From contig CAMPDV010000056.1 of the NCBI GenBank assembly GCA_946699065.1, positions 806,001 to 870,000 of the forward strand: 64,000 nt of DNA, read 5' to 3'. Shown one piece after another: positions 24,210 to 36,204 of the stretch. Below the pieces are notes generated by a model. The model was not told the origin of the DNA. It did not search any database and saw only the letters and a list, made by a program, of their open reading frames with translations. Each line of letters opens with the position of its first letter. Position 1 is the first letter of the stretch. A program made the position numbers and the translations under genes. The stretch comes from Loxodes magnus. Lineage: Eukaryota; Ciliophora; Karyorelictea; Loxodida; Loxodidae.

Positions 24210-24665
24210 CTATTCTGTTAATAAATTGACAGTATTTTAATCATAAATCTATATAATCAAAACTTTACCTTTAGCATCAAATTATTTCACTTCAATATCA
24301 TTTCTATCTTAATGTTCTACAAATCCTTATTTTACAAAATCTCTTTCATCGCTCTTCAACTTCAAATTTACTGCTATTGAAGGAAATATACTTCATTAAA
24401 GCATCAGCATTTAAGATAAACTTAATATCACTTACAATCACTTTTTACAAAGTTTAGTTTAGTAATACAATACTAGTCTTAATCACTTCAAAGAAGAGTT
24501 AAAGTAGAAAGCAAACATAATAGACAGAAACGCCAAATATGCATTAAAAGAGATAATATAGAATTGATTGATTTTCTAGAATATATTAGTGTTTTATGGG
24601 ATTGATAGGTGGAAGATGGAAGAATTTGATTTAAAATATTAATTTTCTATTGCTGTCTGTGAAAC

Positions 24666-25373
24666 TCAAGGTTTGAGTAAGTAAACTTTTCTAGTTCCAA
24701 CATCCTATACAATTCTGTTGGAGCCCTTTCCTCCTGCAAAATGCTTGTTTTCAGCCCACATTCTCTTGAAATATTTGATTTGGTCAGGATGAGCTTCGAT
24801 AAATTTGCTATATAGGAGCCAATTAACGTTTTCGGTGCAAGGTGGTGTTGTTAAACTTCCTTTGTAATGGAAGATTTCAGTAACCTAAGTTCCTTAAGCT
24901 GCTTTTGTTGTGGTAGCGTATGCTAATAAGTCACTTAGGCAAACTGTTTGTCCATTTAATACTTTATCAAGGAAAACGTTTTTGTTTGTTCCTGCTTTAA
25001 ACATAAATCCTAATACTGCGTTTTAAAAGTCAGGATAGCTTGAATTACTATGTACTATGTGAACCTCTAAATCTGCATACTGGCCATCTACAGTATGTTC
25101 ACTAGGAGCATGGAAATGGAACTAAGCACTAGTATATTATCTCTTTTCAGTTGGTGTTTCAAGCTATAGTGAGCCAAATCCACCTTCCAACTTGAAATGA
25201 TGTTCAGGATGCAATATATAGTCATAGACCGATTTGCTATAATCCACAAAAACTTTTATTTCATTATTTTCCTAAACAGTCGAGGTAACTACATTAATGG
25301 GACTTTATTGTGCTGATGCATAACCCCAATCTTTGCCCTCTTATTTGTAATTCCAAGCTGAGGCTTCTACCAT
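24666..25373 (-). CDS. Alpha-type carbonic anhydrase
   Basis: Zinc enzyme interconverting CO2 and bicarbonate. 235 residues. The alpha-CA signatures are present: Gln-Ser-Pro-Ile-Asn near the N-terminus, Gln-Phe-His-Phe-His with the first two zinc His, Ser-Glu-His, Leu-Glu-x-His-Ile-Val-His with the third zinc His, and Tyr-Lys-Gly-Ser-Leu-Thr-Thr-Pro-Pro-Cys-Thr-Glu-x-Val-x-Trp near residues 165-180. The enzyme looks catalytically complete. No signal peptide follows the chosen ATG, so a cytosolic form is predicted; the upstream frame is open but not signal-like. It ends at TGA 24666-24668. CO2/bicarbonate handling fits a free-living ciliate. Confidence 0.94.
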
Positions 25374-25523
25374 TTTACTTATTATTAAATACTAAGATAC
25401 TGTGATTATATATTCACAAACTTGAAGTTTAAATTAGTTTAATGACATTCGAGAATAAAACTCATTAAAATATCTAGAAAATACCTTTTAAAACCCGATA
25501 ACTCAGCAATTTACTCTTTATTT

Positions 25524-25790
25524 TCATTCCCATTTTGTTCTTTCTGTAATAAATGGATTTGTAATCCTTTAGAATATCTTAGTTTCATAATACCTCATTA
25601 TAACATATTTAGACGCATTTTATAGTTTTAACTTAATACGTAATTAAAATGCTTCCTTGATTCTATCTTTTTCCATTAGATAGTATTCGTACTTTTTCCC
25701 TTGCTTTTTTAAGTGTTCTTATTTTAAGCAAAATAATGGAGATGCATTATCTTACTTACTTTAACTTCTTATTTCTCTAATTAGTATCAT
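25524..25790 (-). CDS. Small unrecognised basic protein
   Basis: 88 residues, Lys/Arg/Tyr-rich, helical in appearance, with no in-frame TGA before TGA 25524-25526. First codon positions are G/A-rich, as in certain genes here. It lies 150 bp upstream of the carbonic anhydrase on the same strand. No family recognised; it could be a small mitochondrial or ribosome-associated protein, but nothing shows that. Confidence 0.38.
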
Positions 25791-27121
25791 TTGACTATTG
25801 AAATATGCCTTAAATATTGGATAGTGAAGGTGATATTATAGTTCGCTAAATGGGGTAGATAATACTAATCTTATCTTTCATTAATCACGTACCTTTTTTA
25901 AGAAACCTGCAAAAGCATTTATTTTAACAGAGAGCTTCTAGTAGTTTTAGAAATAAGCTAATAAGGTAGAGAAAATAGTTGCCAGGCATGATTGTTACTT
26001 TAAGAGAATAGAGAGATAGGTAAGGACTATTATATTATAGCTCATGAGATAGCAGAATATTGAAATTATGATACTCCATACTCTATAGACAATATGCATG
26101 TAATCATAATGACTTAGATTTAGAGCGAAAAAAGCTATTTTAGTAATGGAATTCTAAACATTATCAAGTTTAGTTAACTTTACTTAGATAACTGTAACCA
26201 GCTATATATATTAACTGTTTGCTTAATGGAAATTTTACCTGTTTACAGCTTTTTTTAGAGATGAAATATAGGAAAATGAAAAATGTATGAATCTTTCATT
26301 TTGCTCTACAATATTTTCATATAGTACAGTAATGCTTTACGCTTCAAATAGTTTTAGAACATCTAAGATTCTTCTTTAGTTATCTTTCATTTACAGACTT
26401 TAGTTTTAAAATGGTTAATAATCTCACTTTTCTTATTTCCTCTTTTTAGCTTCTCTCGATATCCTCTATTTAATAGCTTTAAAGATAGTACCTAAGCAGT
26501 ATAATACATATACCTTATATCAGTTTAGATATAGCTATCAAACTATAAAATTAATGCTTACAAATCTTTAACTTGCTAATTTAGCTTAAGATAGATATCT
26601 TGTTTATTATCTATCATTATAGAATAAAATAACGTAACTAATACTAAGCTAGACTCCTATCTTTAACCTTAATACTACTGAAAACTATGTTCTCTATAAT
26701 ATTTAAAGATAGAAAATTTAAGTTTTTAATGGAAGATATAGAAATGAAATTACCCTTGAAATTATATGATACTATATCATTACTAGCATCTAAAAGGAAA
26801 GGAAAAATAATTCTTGTCTTACTGATGGTTGTTGAAGAACCCAAATTTAGAATAAAAGTTATACTATTTTAAGGAAAGCTTTTGCTTAGTTATGCAAAAT
26901 ATCCTACATATTCGTCATTATAATAAAGACTGTTCTTAAAACTGATATCATCTTGAATAAAAGCTAATAATTTAATCCAGTTATTGTAGCTAAGTAATTT
27001 ATCCTAGCTAGGTATTTAGATTAAATAAAATGATTAATGTATTCTAATTTATACTATTGAGAGGTTATTTATTTTAGCCGCTAACTAAAGAGAGATTGTT
27101 CTTTTTAATGCTATAATTATG
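25791..27121. other. AT-rich interval, no supported gene
   Basis: A + strand frame around 26687-26872 encodes a short basic stretch, but nothing recognisable. No RNA or repeat found. Confidence 0.35.
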
Positions 27122-27850
27122 TCAAAGATTAACCTATTTAATACCTTTGATTCTAACACCCCAAAGCGCTTTCTTAATATCGTATTAGAGTTAGCTTGCT
27201 TTACATGATAATAAATATACTACCTATTGCTTCTAAATTGGATTAGCAATATGGGTTAAAAGTTTGGATGGAAATTTCTCTCCATATTTACCTACTTAGA
27301 AACCATTAGCATCAAATAAAAAGACATTTAGGTTTTGATGCCATTAATTGTAGATGTATGCAAAACTCTTATCGTTATCTTACATGAAATTGCCGTTCCT
27401 TTTATGGAAGTGTTTACCAAAGTTAAATTCTTTTATCAGTAGCAATAGTATAATATAAAGTTTTATCTAAATCTGCTTTTATTATCCTCTAAAACTAAAT
27501 AGTTAGTTTTGATAATAACTTATTCTAAAATCAAAGCACCAGAAAGGATATTTTTATTTCTCTTTTTGATTGGTTTAGATGTTTATAGCTTAGCATTAAT
27601 CTTTTCTATATTGATCAGCTAAAAGTAATGCCTTCTATTTAGAGTCAAATTATACTCCATGTTCAGCATTTCTATAAATCATCCTTACTTCAAAAATATT
27701 TCTTAAGTTTTTTACTTAGTTGGTCTCAAATCTAGCTGAACAGATACCACCTCTGATTATATTATAATAACCATTGATTTGTACCAAGAATGTACAATTC
27801 TCATTTGCTAATTTCTTAGTCCAAAGCTGTAAAGGTATCAAGTATCGCAA
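27122..27850 (-). CDS. Unrecognised protein, start unresolved
   Basis: About 240 codons without an in-frame TGA, ending at TGA 27122-27124. The product is hydrophilic with scattered aromatic residues, e.g. Gly-Gly-Ile-Cys-Ser-Ala-Arg-Phe near its N-terminus and Phe-Leu-Phe-Asp-Ala-Asn-Gly-Phe near the middle. The order Arg-Asn-Ala-Glu-His-Gly, Gly-Gly and Asp-Asn-Asp-x-Ser-Phe weakly recalls TLDc domains, but the motif order differs, so I do not assign it. Upstream of about 27840 another frame (down from 27900) looks equally good, suggesting an intron. Confidence 0.42.
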
Positions 27851-28465
27851 TCTACAGTAAAGTATTTTAGGAATTTGTAAGTTAGATTAGATAAAACTTC
27901 CTATTTAATAACATCTAAGCCTATTCTTTATATCAAGCAATTATCTTTTATCCTGCTTTTTTTTCACGTAGTTTTCTTAAAAAAGAATTACTCCAAAGTA
28001 CTCTGATTTAGTCTTTTGCATCTCATTTATTTTTATTACTTATGCCTAATCCAATTTAAGCAAGCTACATGCTAAATAGACTCTTTTATGACTCTCATAT
28101 GCTTATATACTTAATAGCGGTTTAAGTTAAAAATAGATTTTAAGCAAACAGAAACAGTTAGCTTTAGAGTTTCAATCTATACAATACTGTAGTATGGCTA
28201 TAAGATATCTAAGTGCTTAATTTTAATAGAAATGGAAGACTTATCAAAATAATATCTTTGCTAATATATTGACTTATAATGATCGCTTATCGCTAGTTAA
28301 TATTCTAAATAATTTAGATATATAACTGAAAAGTAAAATACTGAAGATGTCTATTTTGTATATTTGCTGGCTATTTTTATAAATTAGAGTAAATAACTTT
28401 GTAGTAATTAAGAGGAAGCAAATAAATAAAGGTTTATAAGGAACTTTCTTATCAATAAAGCTTAG

Positions 28466-29362
28466 TTAGTATTTCCGGGAATTTGACGTCTTTAATGCAA
28501 TTTGGTACTCTTAATTTGCATTCACTCAAGTACCTAAAGGTAAAAATTACTTTTTGAATTTGCGGGAGATATTTGAGCTTTCCAAATTGTCTTTTACTTT
28601 TATCTCTTCATCACTGTGAAACTCATCTAGATAGTTATAGGGTAACTTTGCTATTCTTCACTTTTTTTACACCGTTTCATAGTAGCTCTCCTTATTAAAG
28701 TGGTATTGTCATTTTTTTGTTGGTATGTACCAAGCTCCATATGCTCTCTATCTAGGAGATGGAGATTTCAAGTAAATAGGAAGAGTCTACATCTATTCTT
28801 TAATTTATTTCCGTCCTCTCACTGTTTATTAAGAAACCTTTTCAGAATACGGAAATAGAGATTTAGTAGAATTATTTTAGATCATCAAAGAAGGGTAGAA
28901 TCATTACTAATCCTAGTTTTTAGGTTTGTTAGAATTGTATTTTATGCTGTTTAACTTTTTCAATGCCTCTTTTTCATTAAGATTGTGCTTAAATTTATAC
29001 TCATAAGGATTATGCTCTCTCCTCTCTTAAGATTTCATTTTCCTAATCATGTTTATGTTCTAAGGAGATTACTATCTTGTTGTCACTGTAGTTTCATTAT
29101 CTCTTTTTGACTATTACCTAGAGGTTCTCAATTTAAATGAAGTGCTTATCTTAAAGGTTTTATCGAACGAACTCTTCTCTTCCCTTTCATTAAATCCTGT
29201 AGTTCCTGTCTTTAAGTTTTCGCTAGTTTAGCTTAATAGTTTATTGGATCTTTTGGTCGAAATAGAGTCAGAGTTTAAGAAAACTCATGACGTAGAGTCA
29301 ATTAAAGGATGCTATTTCATTATTAATTAAAATGACTCAGTATATTTTAATAATACCTCCAT
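28466..29362 (-). CDS. Tryptophan-rich protein, possibly FAM47-like
   Basis: About 298 residues if it ends at TAA 28466-28468; the first in-frame TGA that could stop it is 28244-28246. The N-terminal two thirds are Ser/Lys/Asn/Gln-rich and disordered. The C-terminal third is conserved-looking: Ala-Tyr-Gly-Ala-Trp-Tyr-Ile-Pro, Lys-Lys-Trp-Gln-Tyr-His-Phe, Lys-Lys-Trp-Arg-Ile-Ala-Lys-Leu-Pro, Gly-Thr-Trp-Val-Asn. Three of these Trp are TGA codons. The Tyr-Gly-x-Trp-Tyr motif reminded me of FAM47-type proteins, but this is unverified recall. Confidence 0.48.
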
Positions 29363-30520
29363 TAGTCTACCTTACTATTATATACCCAACTTTCTTCACA
29401 CATGATTCAAAGCCTTTCATCTCTCTCCACTGATAAGTCTATTTACCAAGATAAAAACCTTATATCAAGCAAGGTATAAAGATTAGCTAGTTGCATATCT
29501 TATAAAATAGTAGATAAAGTAGTTGGGTATAATAAGTAGATAGTAGACTGATAAGCTAATGATTAGTTATAAAATGCTAGTATTGCTTTAGTTATTATAC
29601 TCAATTATATTCTATAAATGTCCTTTATATTATACTTTAATCACTGCTTTTAAATGGAACTTACTTGTTTCTTTAGAAGTGATCTGCTGGATTTAAGATA
29701 ATTTATATTTAATAAGGTAATTACTTTGATACTAGGAAAAGGGAAATAAATGGTTTAAATATTAAGACCCTTCAAGGAGCGATGGCAAGTCTATTATTAT
29801 TAATGATATCAAGCTCATCGTGAAAAAGAAACATTTCATCTCATAGAGGAAAGTAAAAGAACTTACTAAAGAGAGAATCTAAAACTTCTTGCTTATTAGC
29901 TAGAAAAGCTCTTTATTAATATTATAAAATAAGCTTTTATTTAGATCCATCTAGCATTAAGCAATAAGAGCTATAGTTGAGTTTATTTAGTGAATACTTT
30001 GAAATTAAAATTGCTTATAAAAAGCATCCGAAACGCTAAATTAAGTTATTTAATAGGCATTTAATTAAAAAGCTAACTACTATTAGAAATGATACCCTTT
30101 CTTATCTTATAGTCACTTGCTATTTTAAGTACTTTTATATACATTTATTTCAGAAATTATAAAAGAAGTGATAAACTGAAAAATGATAGATATCTATTTA
30201 GCGTATTGACTAGAAGTCTTTAAGACAACTAAGATGGTATGAAAGATAAATTTAATTTGCACCTAAAAGCGAAGTGTGAAAACCCTGACTTTAGAAGATA
30301 GTTAAAGAGAAAGCATTATATAGCTTAAATTAATTTTAAAGAGTCTAAGAGAGTATTGCTCAAAGACTTAATTATTGGAAAGTCTTAACTTTAAATAACT
30401 AACCTTAGCTATTTATGCTCTAACTTATATTAATAATCATATAGATTAAGCCTTATTAATTAGATCACTTTACTACATTCTTATCACTAAATTCTGAACC
30501 TATTAAATGCTTAAATTATA
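29363..30520. other. AT-rich interval, no supported gene
   Basis: A + strand frame open from about 30180 joins the ORF that starts at 30521 and may be its true 5' part. Otherwise no recognisable feature. Confidence 0.35.
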
Positions 30521-31135
30521 ATGGAAATTAAAAGAGAGCTATCTATGTAGCCAATACTAGTTTGACATCTAAATTTATGTAGTTAAAGTCTAATTTAAGA
30601 AGAGCTAGAAACGAATAGCTTTATATCTATTTTATAGGAGCATTCAGATAGCAGGTATAAAAACTGCAGGATTAAAGTAACTAGTGATAATAAATAAAAG
30701 CTAATATTGAAGGTTTTAATTTTAACTCTATTTCCTTCGCTTTTATTTATAAATATAATAGGATAAATTAGCAAAGGATTATATAGGAAGCTACTAAATA
30801 TACTTCTTTTGTAATGCGTATGATACTGAGGAAGCATTCCTATTTAATTATCATGTAACCTTATAGTTTGCTTGTTATATTTGCTTAATGAAATTAGATA
30901 GAAGTAGTATAGTAAATGGGCAAATGATAATAAAACTTATACTTAGAATCTTAATAGACAGCCAAAGAGCAAGAAATAGATTGCTATGATAAAAGAAAAT
31001 AAAAGGAATTAAATAGAAAGCATTCTGACTTAATTATGAGAGCTATTTGTACAATCCCACAAGAACATTTTAGAAAGTAATTTACTATCTACAAAGATAC
31101 ATTAAAGCTACTCATCTTATTTAATAAGAAAATGA
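30521..31135 (+). CDS. Unrecognised membrane-associated protein
   Basis: Frame 2 is open from about 30180; the ATG at 30521 gives 204 residues to TGA 31133-31135. There is a hydrophilic N-terminal third, two hydrophobic stretches (residues ~65-85 and ~95-125), then a Lys/Asn/Gln-rich hydrophilic end. It contains some TGA-Trp codons between the hydrophobic stretches. It lies 230 bp before the PARP remnant on the same strand, and a former fusion cannot be excluded. Confidence 0.32.
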
Positions 31136-31359
31136 AAGAACTAAATAAGATTGAATAAAGCTATAAGAATAGCTATAAAATATTATCTAGTGCTAGCTAT
31201 AAAACAATACGAAGATGCTCTAGATTGATAAGAAGAAATTAGGAAATAAAGTCTAAATTAATTTATTGGAAGTAAAATTAATGATCACTATATCATTTAT
31301 ATGAATTGAGTTAAAATCAAAAAGAATGAAAGGAAATTGTATAAAGAATGAATGAAACA

Positions 31360-31850
31360 GTGAATGATGTTTGTATTATTAAAATAAAGGATATTCAAAA
31401 TTAGCTTAATACTAAAGATATTAAAATGAAATAATTAGTTTAATTTAAGTCTATGGACAAACTTTTAAAATATAAAAAATAATCTAGGACCTTCGAAAAG
31501 TATTTCAGAGACAATAAGTAAGAGTGATAGTAGGTTTGATGATAAATATAAAAATTGATAGAAATAATTTGAACGAGGTATTTATCTCACTGGAAATGCT
31601 TGTTTCTCCTATAAGCACTACGCTTTTATTCAAAGTAATGCTAATTAGTAATTCTTATGATAATGTAGTCGGAAAGAATATCATATTGCAAAAAGGATAT
31701 TATAAGCATCCTCTAGAAAATCCAAAATATAAAGATAAAGAAATAACTTAATGTTATGATTCAATAAATAACGGAAATGAAATGTACATATTGTATGAAA
31801 ATAGAAGAGCTTATCCTTCTTTCCTTATTTCATATTAAGTAGAGTGGAGA
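31360..31850 (+). pseudogene. Decayed PARP (ADP-ribosyltransferase) catalytic domain
   Basis: Three frames in succession carry the parts of one PARP domain in correct order. Frame 1 (from about 31372): Lys-Ile-Lys-Asp-Ile-Gln-Asn, the start of the domain. Frame 2 (about 31490-31620): Arg-Gly-Ile-Tyr-Leu-Thr-Gly-Asn-Ala-x-Phe-Ser, the donor-site Gly-x-Gly-Ile-Tyr-Phe-Ala segment. Frame 0 (about 31615-31830): Phe-Lys-Val-Met-Leu, then Cys-Tyr-Asp-Ser and Tyr-Ile-Leu-Tyr-Glu-Asn-x2-Ala-Tyr-Pro-x-Phe-Leu-Ile-Ser-Tyr, the C-terminal strand. The expected His-Gly-Thr triad is replaced by Leu-Gly-Pro. The two frame changes lack obvious GT-AG introns of the local size, so it is probably a pseudogene. 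Confidence 0.5.
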
Positions 31851-32290
31851 GTGAAAAAATATTTGCTTTATTAATTAAAAATTAAGATTTAATTAGCGAT
31901 ACTTGATGCATTAATAAATATAAGTAAATATATATTTATAAAATTATTCTTCCTTATTAAGCTTTTAAAACTCCTTTTCCTTCTAGATTTTTCTTATTAA
32001 CGCCTTAAATTTTTATTTTCTAATAGTTCTTAAAATAACCAATTTTCCTTTGAAAGCATGAAAGTATTAACTAGTTATTATCATAGAAAAGATGAAATGT
32101 GGATTGAAAGATATTTTTCAATTTTAATCATACAAATTGGAGTCTAGAGAATAAGAAATAGAGTAAACGTTTCTTTTACTTACTAAATTGTATTTCTGTT
32201 TTTTAATTGAATTCAATACAAAACTTCACCGTCTCTTTATATTATAATAAGCTAATAAACTCTTCCTGTTATTAAAAAAAAATTTGTAAA

Positions 32291-32722
32291 TCAAAGTTTT
32301 TTCCTAATTATAACGAATGACTTCTCAGTGGCTTTCTGCAAAGTATTCTTCTAAAGACTTTATATATATAAAGTTTTTCACACTATTAGTGATTATCCAT
32401 CTAACATCTAGTTAAATTTTAAATAATTTTTCAAACCTTTTAGTACATCCTCTGATGATTTCTAATCTCAACTATTTTCATAAGGCAAGATAGCATATAT
32501 AGAAAGAGTTTTATCATGTTTCTGAATCTTCTTTCCTTATATACTTTTTTCGGAAAGAATGCCTGAATTATTCTCTATAACAAATATGAATTAGACAAAG
32601 TATTGTCATTTGAATAACTTTATTTCTATCCTCTAAGATTAACTTTATTCTCTTTAATCTCTTTCATTTAACTTAAAGTTTAGTTTTAATAAAAGTTTAT
32701 TAACTAAATGCTTTGAGTCTTT
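32291..32722 (-). CDS. Unrecognised hydrophilic protein, start unresolved
   Basis: Open frame ending at TGA 32291-32293. It is Lys/Gln/Ser/Glu-rich with a Trp-Asp motif (Asn-Ser-Trp-Asp, Trp from TGA), and first codon positions are purine-rich. Two other TGA-Trp codons are present. No ATG could be chosen with confidence, and no family is recognised. Confidence 0.33.
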
Positions 32723-34176
32723 GTGACTTTAAAATATTATAAAAGTAATCGCTTTTTAAATTTAAATCTGCTTTCTATTTTTATTGGAAGGTTTTATATT
32801 CCATAACTTTTATAAGTGGCTAAAGTAAATAAGTAGATACTCTTAAGGCTTTGGGTATTTTATTACTGGAACTAAATGATTATAATTCTATCATTCGTAA
32901 TAAAACCCTTTACCTAAGATTCTTATAATCAAGCTTTGCTAGCTTAAGTAGAGTTATTAATAATCACTAGTCCTATGTGAGATAGCTAGTTTTACTTTAT
33001 TACTTTTAGTTTATTTAGTAAAACAAATATATTTTTTATTTTAAGTTCTGAAGGGTTACTTTCATTAGCACTTATCTTTAAAGAACCCTATTAAAATTCA
33101 TATTTCACTACAATATTTAGAGACTCTTTTCTAATATCTTTTAACTTTAGATATGAAAAAAGAGTTTTCTCTATACATAAAAGTAATGAGTATTAAGCAT
33201 AAGCATATCATATTTCTAAGTTAATTTTAAAAAAATGCTATTGAAGGGAAATTGATAAGAATAAAGGAAAGTGACTGTTCCATTTATTAACTTGTGGGTT
33301 TTTATGGTATATATCTAATTATAAGTAGATACAAGCAGATTTAGCCAGGTATGATGTAGATTGGTAAATGTGTTTAATAACTTCAAACTTAAATCTTAGA
33401 TAATTTTACTTTTTAGTTGTATTTTGAATCTAAATCTTTTTATTTACTCTTTGCATTTTCTTACTTATACTACCTTTAGATAACAGTTACTTAATTTCTA
33501 TTCTGAAATATAAATTAAACTGATATAGTGTATGAAATAGCAGTAGCAGACTTATTAAGAGCTAAAAGAGACTAAAGCCTGCGATCACTTAATTACTAAT
33601 TTCATTTTTACTATTTAAGTTGATCTTAATTATTACTTAACGATACGAAATAAACCATTTTATGCTAGGTTTGCTTACAAGTATTTAATATATCTCAATA
33701 AGCTTATATTTAAAACTAGCACTTCAGAAGTTAACTTTTTCACTCTTTATTTAAAACTGTTCTCAATTATCATTTCACTCATAAGACTAAAGTTAACTTA
33801 CCTATAACTCTTAAGATAAAACTGCTTCTCTCGTTAAAAACTGTGGAAGTCTCGTTATTACTTAGAGCATGTTTTGCTACTTGTGATTACTATATCCTCA
33901 AGGTAAAGTAAATTGTCTACTATACTTACCATATCTAATGACCCATTCCTAGTGCTTTAGTTTTAAATTATATTATATATTATTTACCTTTTCTTTACTT
34001 ATACTTTAGATACTAGAGAATTAAGGATTGGTATTGAGGATTAGATAGTTGGATGTAAGGATTAAATAAGAGAAAGTGGCTTGTTTAGTTATTTGAAGAA
34101 ATTGACTATTAATTAATAAGCTTTAGTTGATTGACTTATAGGCATTTCATATTCAATGCACTTCTTCTTACTTGAC
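32723..34176. other. AT-rich interval, no supported gene
   Basis: A minus-strand frame near 32850-33230 is open and plausible but unremarkable. No RNA, repeat or domain recognised. Confidence 0.35.
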
Positions 34177-34761
34177 TCAAGCTAAACGTTGCATTTCAAT
34201 ACGATCGTTCAAAAATCTTAGAAAGTCATCAACTTCAAATTTTTTTATGTTCTGAATTTCTTGCACAATTTCTAGCAATTCTCCTTCAGTAGGATTATAC
34301 CCTTGTTCTTTCATCAAGTTCTATAGATGAAAAACACTTGCTTCTATTAATCCATTGCTGCTTATATCCTTCAAGTCCTCATTTATCTGCTAAATTTGCT
34401 TGCTTGTTAATTTCAAAAATTTTGTACTTTTTTAGCTTTTTTTAACTTGAATCTTCCTCTGAGTCAGTTGAATTTCATCTTGAAGTTTAGGAATATAACT
34501 CATGAAGCTTTCAAAGTCAATTGAGCCGCAACTATTTTTAAGGACCTCCTTGCTAATGTTTTCAAGAGCTTTCTTAGAAGGAGTGAATCCTAGTAGATAA
34601 ACAATGGACTCGAAATTATCAATGGAAACAGTCCCATTTTGGTAGTAGTCATAAAGATCAAACGCCTTCTTACATTTTTTCCTTTCCTCTTCGTCTATTT
34701 ACAGCTATTACTCTAATAGCTTGTCATTTAATCCGTTCTATATTCCACAACAACTTCCCAT
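34177..34761 (-). CDS. Acylated EF-hand (calmodulin-like) protein
   Basis: 194 residues with a calmodulin/troponin-C-like layout. The N-terminus Met-Gly-Ser-Cys-Cys-Gly is a typical myristoylation plus palmitoylation site, so membrane attachment is likely. EF-hand 1 lies at residues ~33-62: Ala-Phe-Asp-Leu-Tyr-Asp-Tyr-Tyr-Gln-Asn-Gly-Thr-Val-Ser, with Asp1 and the central Gly but Tyr at position 3. A second helix-loop-helix follows around residues 70-105 (Gly-Ser-Ile-Asp-Phe-Glu-Ser-Phe). Two degenerate hands lie in the C-terminal half (Ser-Asn-Gly-Leu-Ile; Phe-Glu-Val-Asp-Asp-Phe). Calcium binding may be weak. It ends at TGA 34177-34179. Confidence 0.85.
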
Positions 34762-35520
34762 ATTGTTAACTTCAGAACTTCTTTGAAAATTAGAACGTTA
34801 AAAATAAATTAAATATAAAAGGCTTTGAGAATAAGAAGAATATGAAGGATAATATTAAGGCTAAATATGCAATAAGGAGTAACCAGGTGTAAATCAATCA
34901 GCTTAATAAAGCAGGTAGAAGAGATAAGCTAGATAGCTACATACTTATATGATTGTACAGTATAAGAGATAGTGCTATTTACTGCTAAGAGGTAAAGAAA
35001 GGGAAAAAAATTGAGTGGTAGAAGTTAATTTAAGTCAATCTGTTTCTGTATTTTTAAATAAGGATAGTTTATTGCTAATTATGAGCTTATATGAAAGCAG
35101 TTTCAAAAAGTATACACATAGAGCTTTAAATTATAAGCATTTCTGCTATTATAATAAGTTACTACGATAAATCAAAATTAAGAGATGGTTAAACTACAAT
35201 AAACAAATAATTAGTTAAAAATTACTTTTAGTGTATAAATCCAGAGTTCTATACTAAAATAATTTAGTTCTAATATGTATTTTATGCAACTATATTAAAG
35301 CTTTTCAGTTATTAAAAAAGATTCAACCAAAAATAACTAAGATTTTATTAAAGAAGCTTCAAGATTAATTAATGGGGCAAACTTATGCAATTCCATAAGT
35401 TGGTCTAAATAGGTAAAGCATAAAAAATTTGGCATTTTAGTAATTGACTAAGATGCAAATTAATATAAGTCAAATATATAGCATCAAGATCATTTATATT
35501 ATTGTGATTTTAAGAAAAAA
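34762..35520. other. Intergenic between EF-hand gene and Gag-like ORF
   Basis: AT-rich; no feature recognised. Confidence 0.35.
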
Positions 35521-36162
35521 ATGGATTAATCTCTTCGACTCTCAAAAAATTAACTTAGAAACCTAAAGAGAAAAGCGGCAAAAGAAATGTAGAAAAAATA
35601 ATAACAATAGGAGGAGTCAAGCTCTTCTTCAGAAGGTAAAGTTATGGTAGGATAAATAGAGATAAGTTAACCTAAAAACGAAACTAATCAAAAACTTTAA
35701 ATTTAATTAGACCAAATGTAAAAAGTAATCTCAAATTATGAAGAAACAACTTACAACTTAGGCGAAAAAATACGGGAACTAATGAGTAACATAGAAGATT
35801 AGAACAACGAATTACTAATACTTAGAAGATAACTTATTTGTAGCAAATTAATAACGGAAGAATAACTCTGAACTTAATCATAATAAAATTTTAAATACGA
35901 CACAAAAATGGAAATAGAAAAAATACCAATAGAATTAAAAACAGAATTGAATCCAGAAAAAGAAATGATTGCTACAAGTTTCATTAAAAGATTAGAAAAT
36001 ATAGAAAATAAATTATCATAAAAAAGAACGAAATAAAGACAATAATACAAACTTTGTTGATGTTGCAAATCAAATCAACATATTTTAAAAAACTGTTGAT
36101 AATGAAAGAAAATAAACGAATAAGAGCAGAAAAGAACATGGAGACAACTCAATAAACTATGA
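35521..36162 (+). CDS. Gag-like protein with a CCHC zinc knuckle
   Basis: 213 residues to TGA 36160-36162. A basic N-terminus (residues 1-35) precedes a Gln/Glu/Ser run. Next comes a coiled-coil segment (~55-115), then a Glu/Lys-rich linker, then Cys-Trp-Cys-Cys-Lys-Ser-Asn-Gln-His-Ile-Leu-Lys-Asn-Cys at residues ~179-192. That matches the CX2CX4HX4C knuckle of retroelement nucleocapsids and nucleic-acid-binding proteins. The basic tail contains Trp residues. The Trp inside the knuckle is a TGA codon. The coiled coil plus C-terminal knuckle is the layout of retrotransposon Gag (ORF1), but no reverse transcriptase or integrase follows, so it may be a solo or domesticated element. Confidence 0.52.
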
Positions 36163-36204
36163 ATAACTCCAACAGGGATCTACAAATAAAAGCTTTTTGC
36201 AAGA

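Noticed and set aside
27122..27850. TLDc domain
   Set aside because: Individual phrases resemble TLDc, but they occur in the wrong order, and no His/Gly-Gly core with correct spacing was seen.
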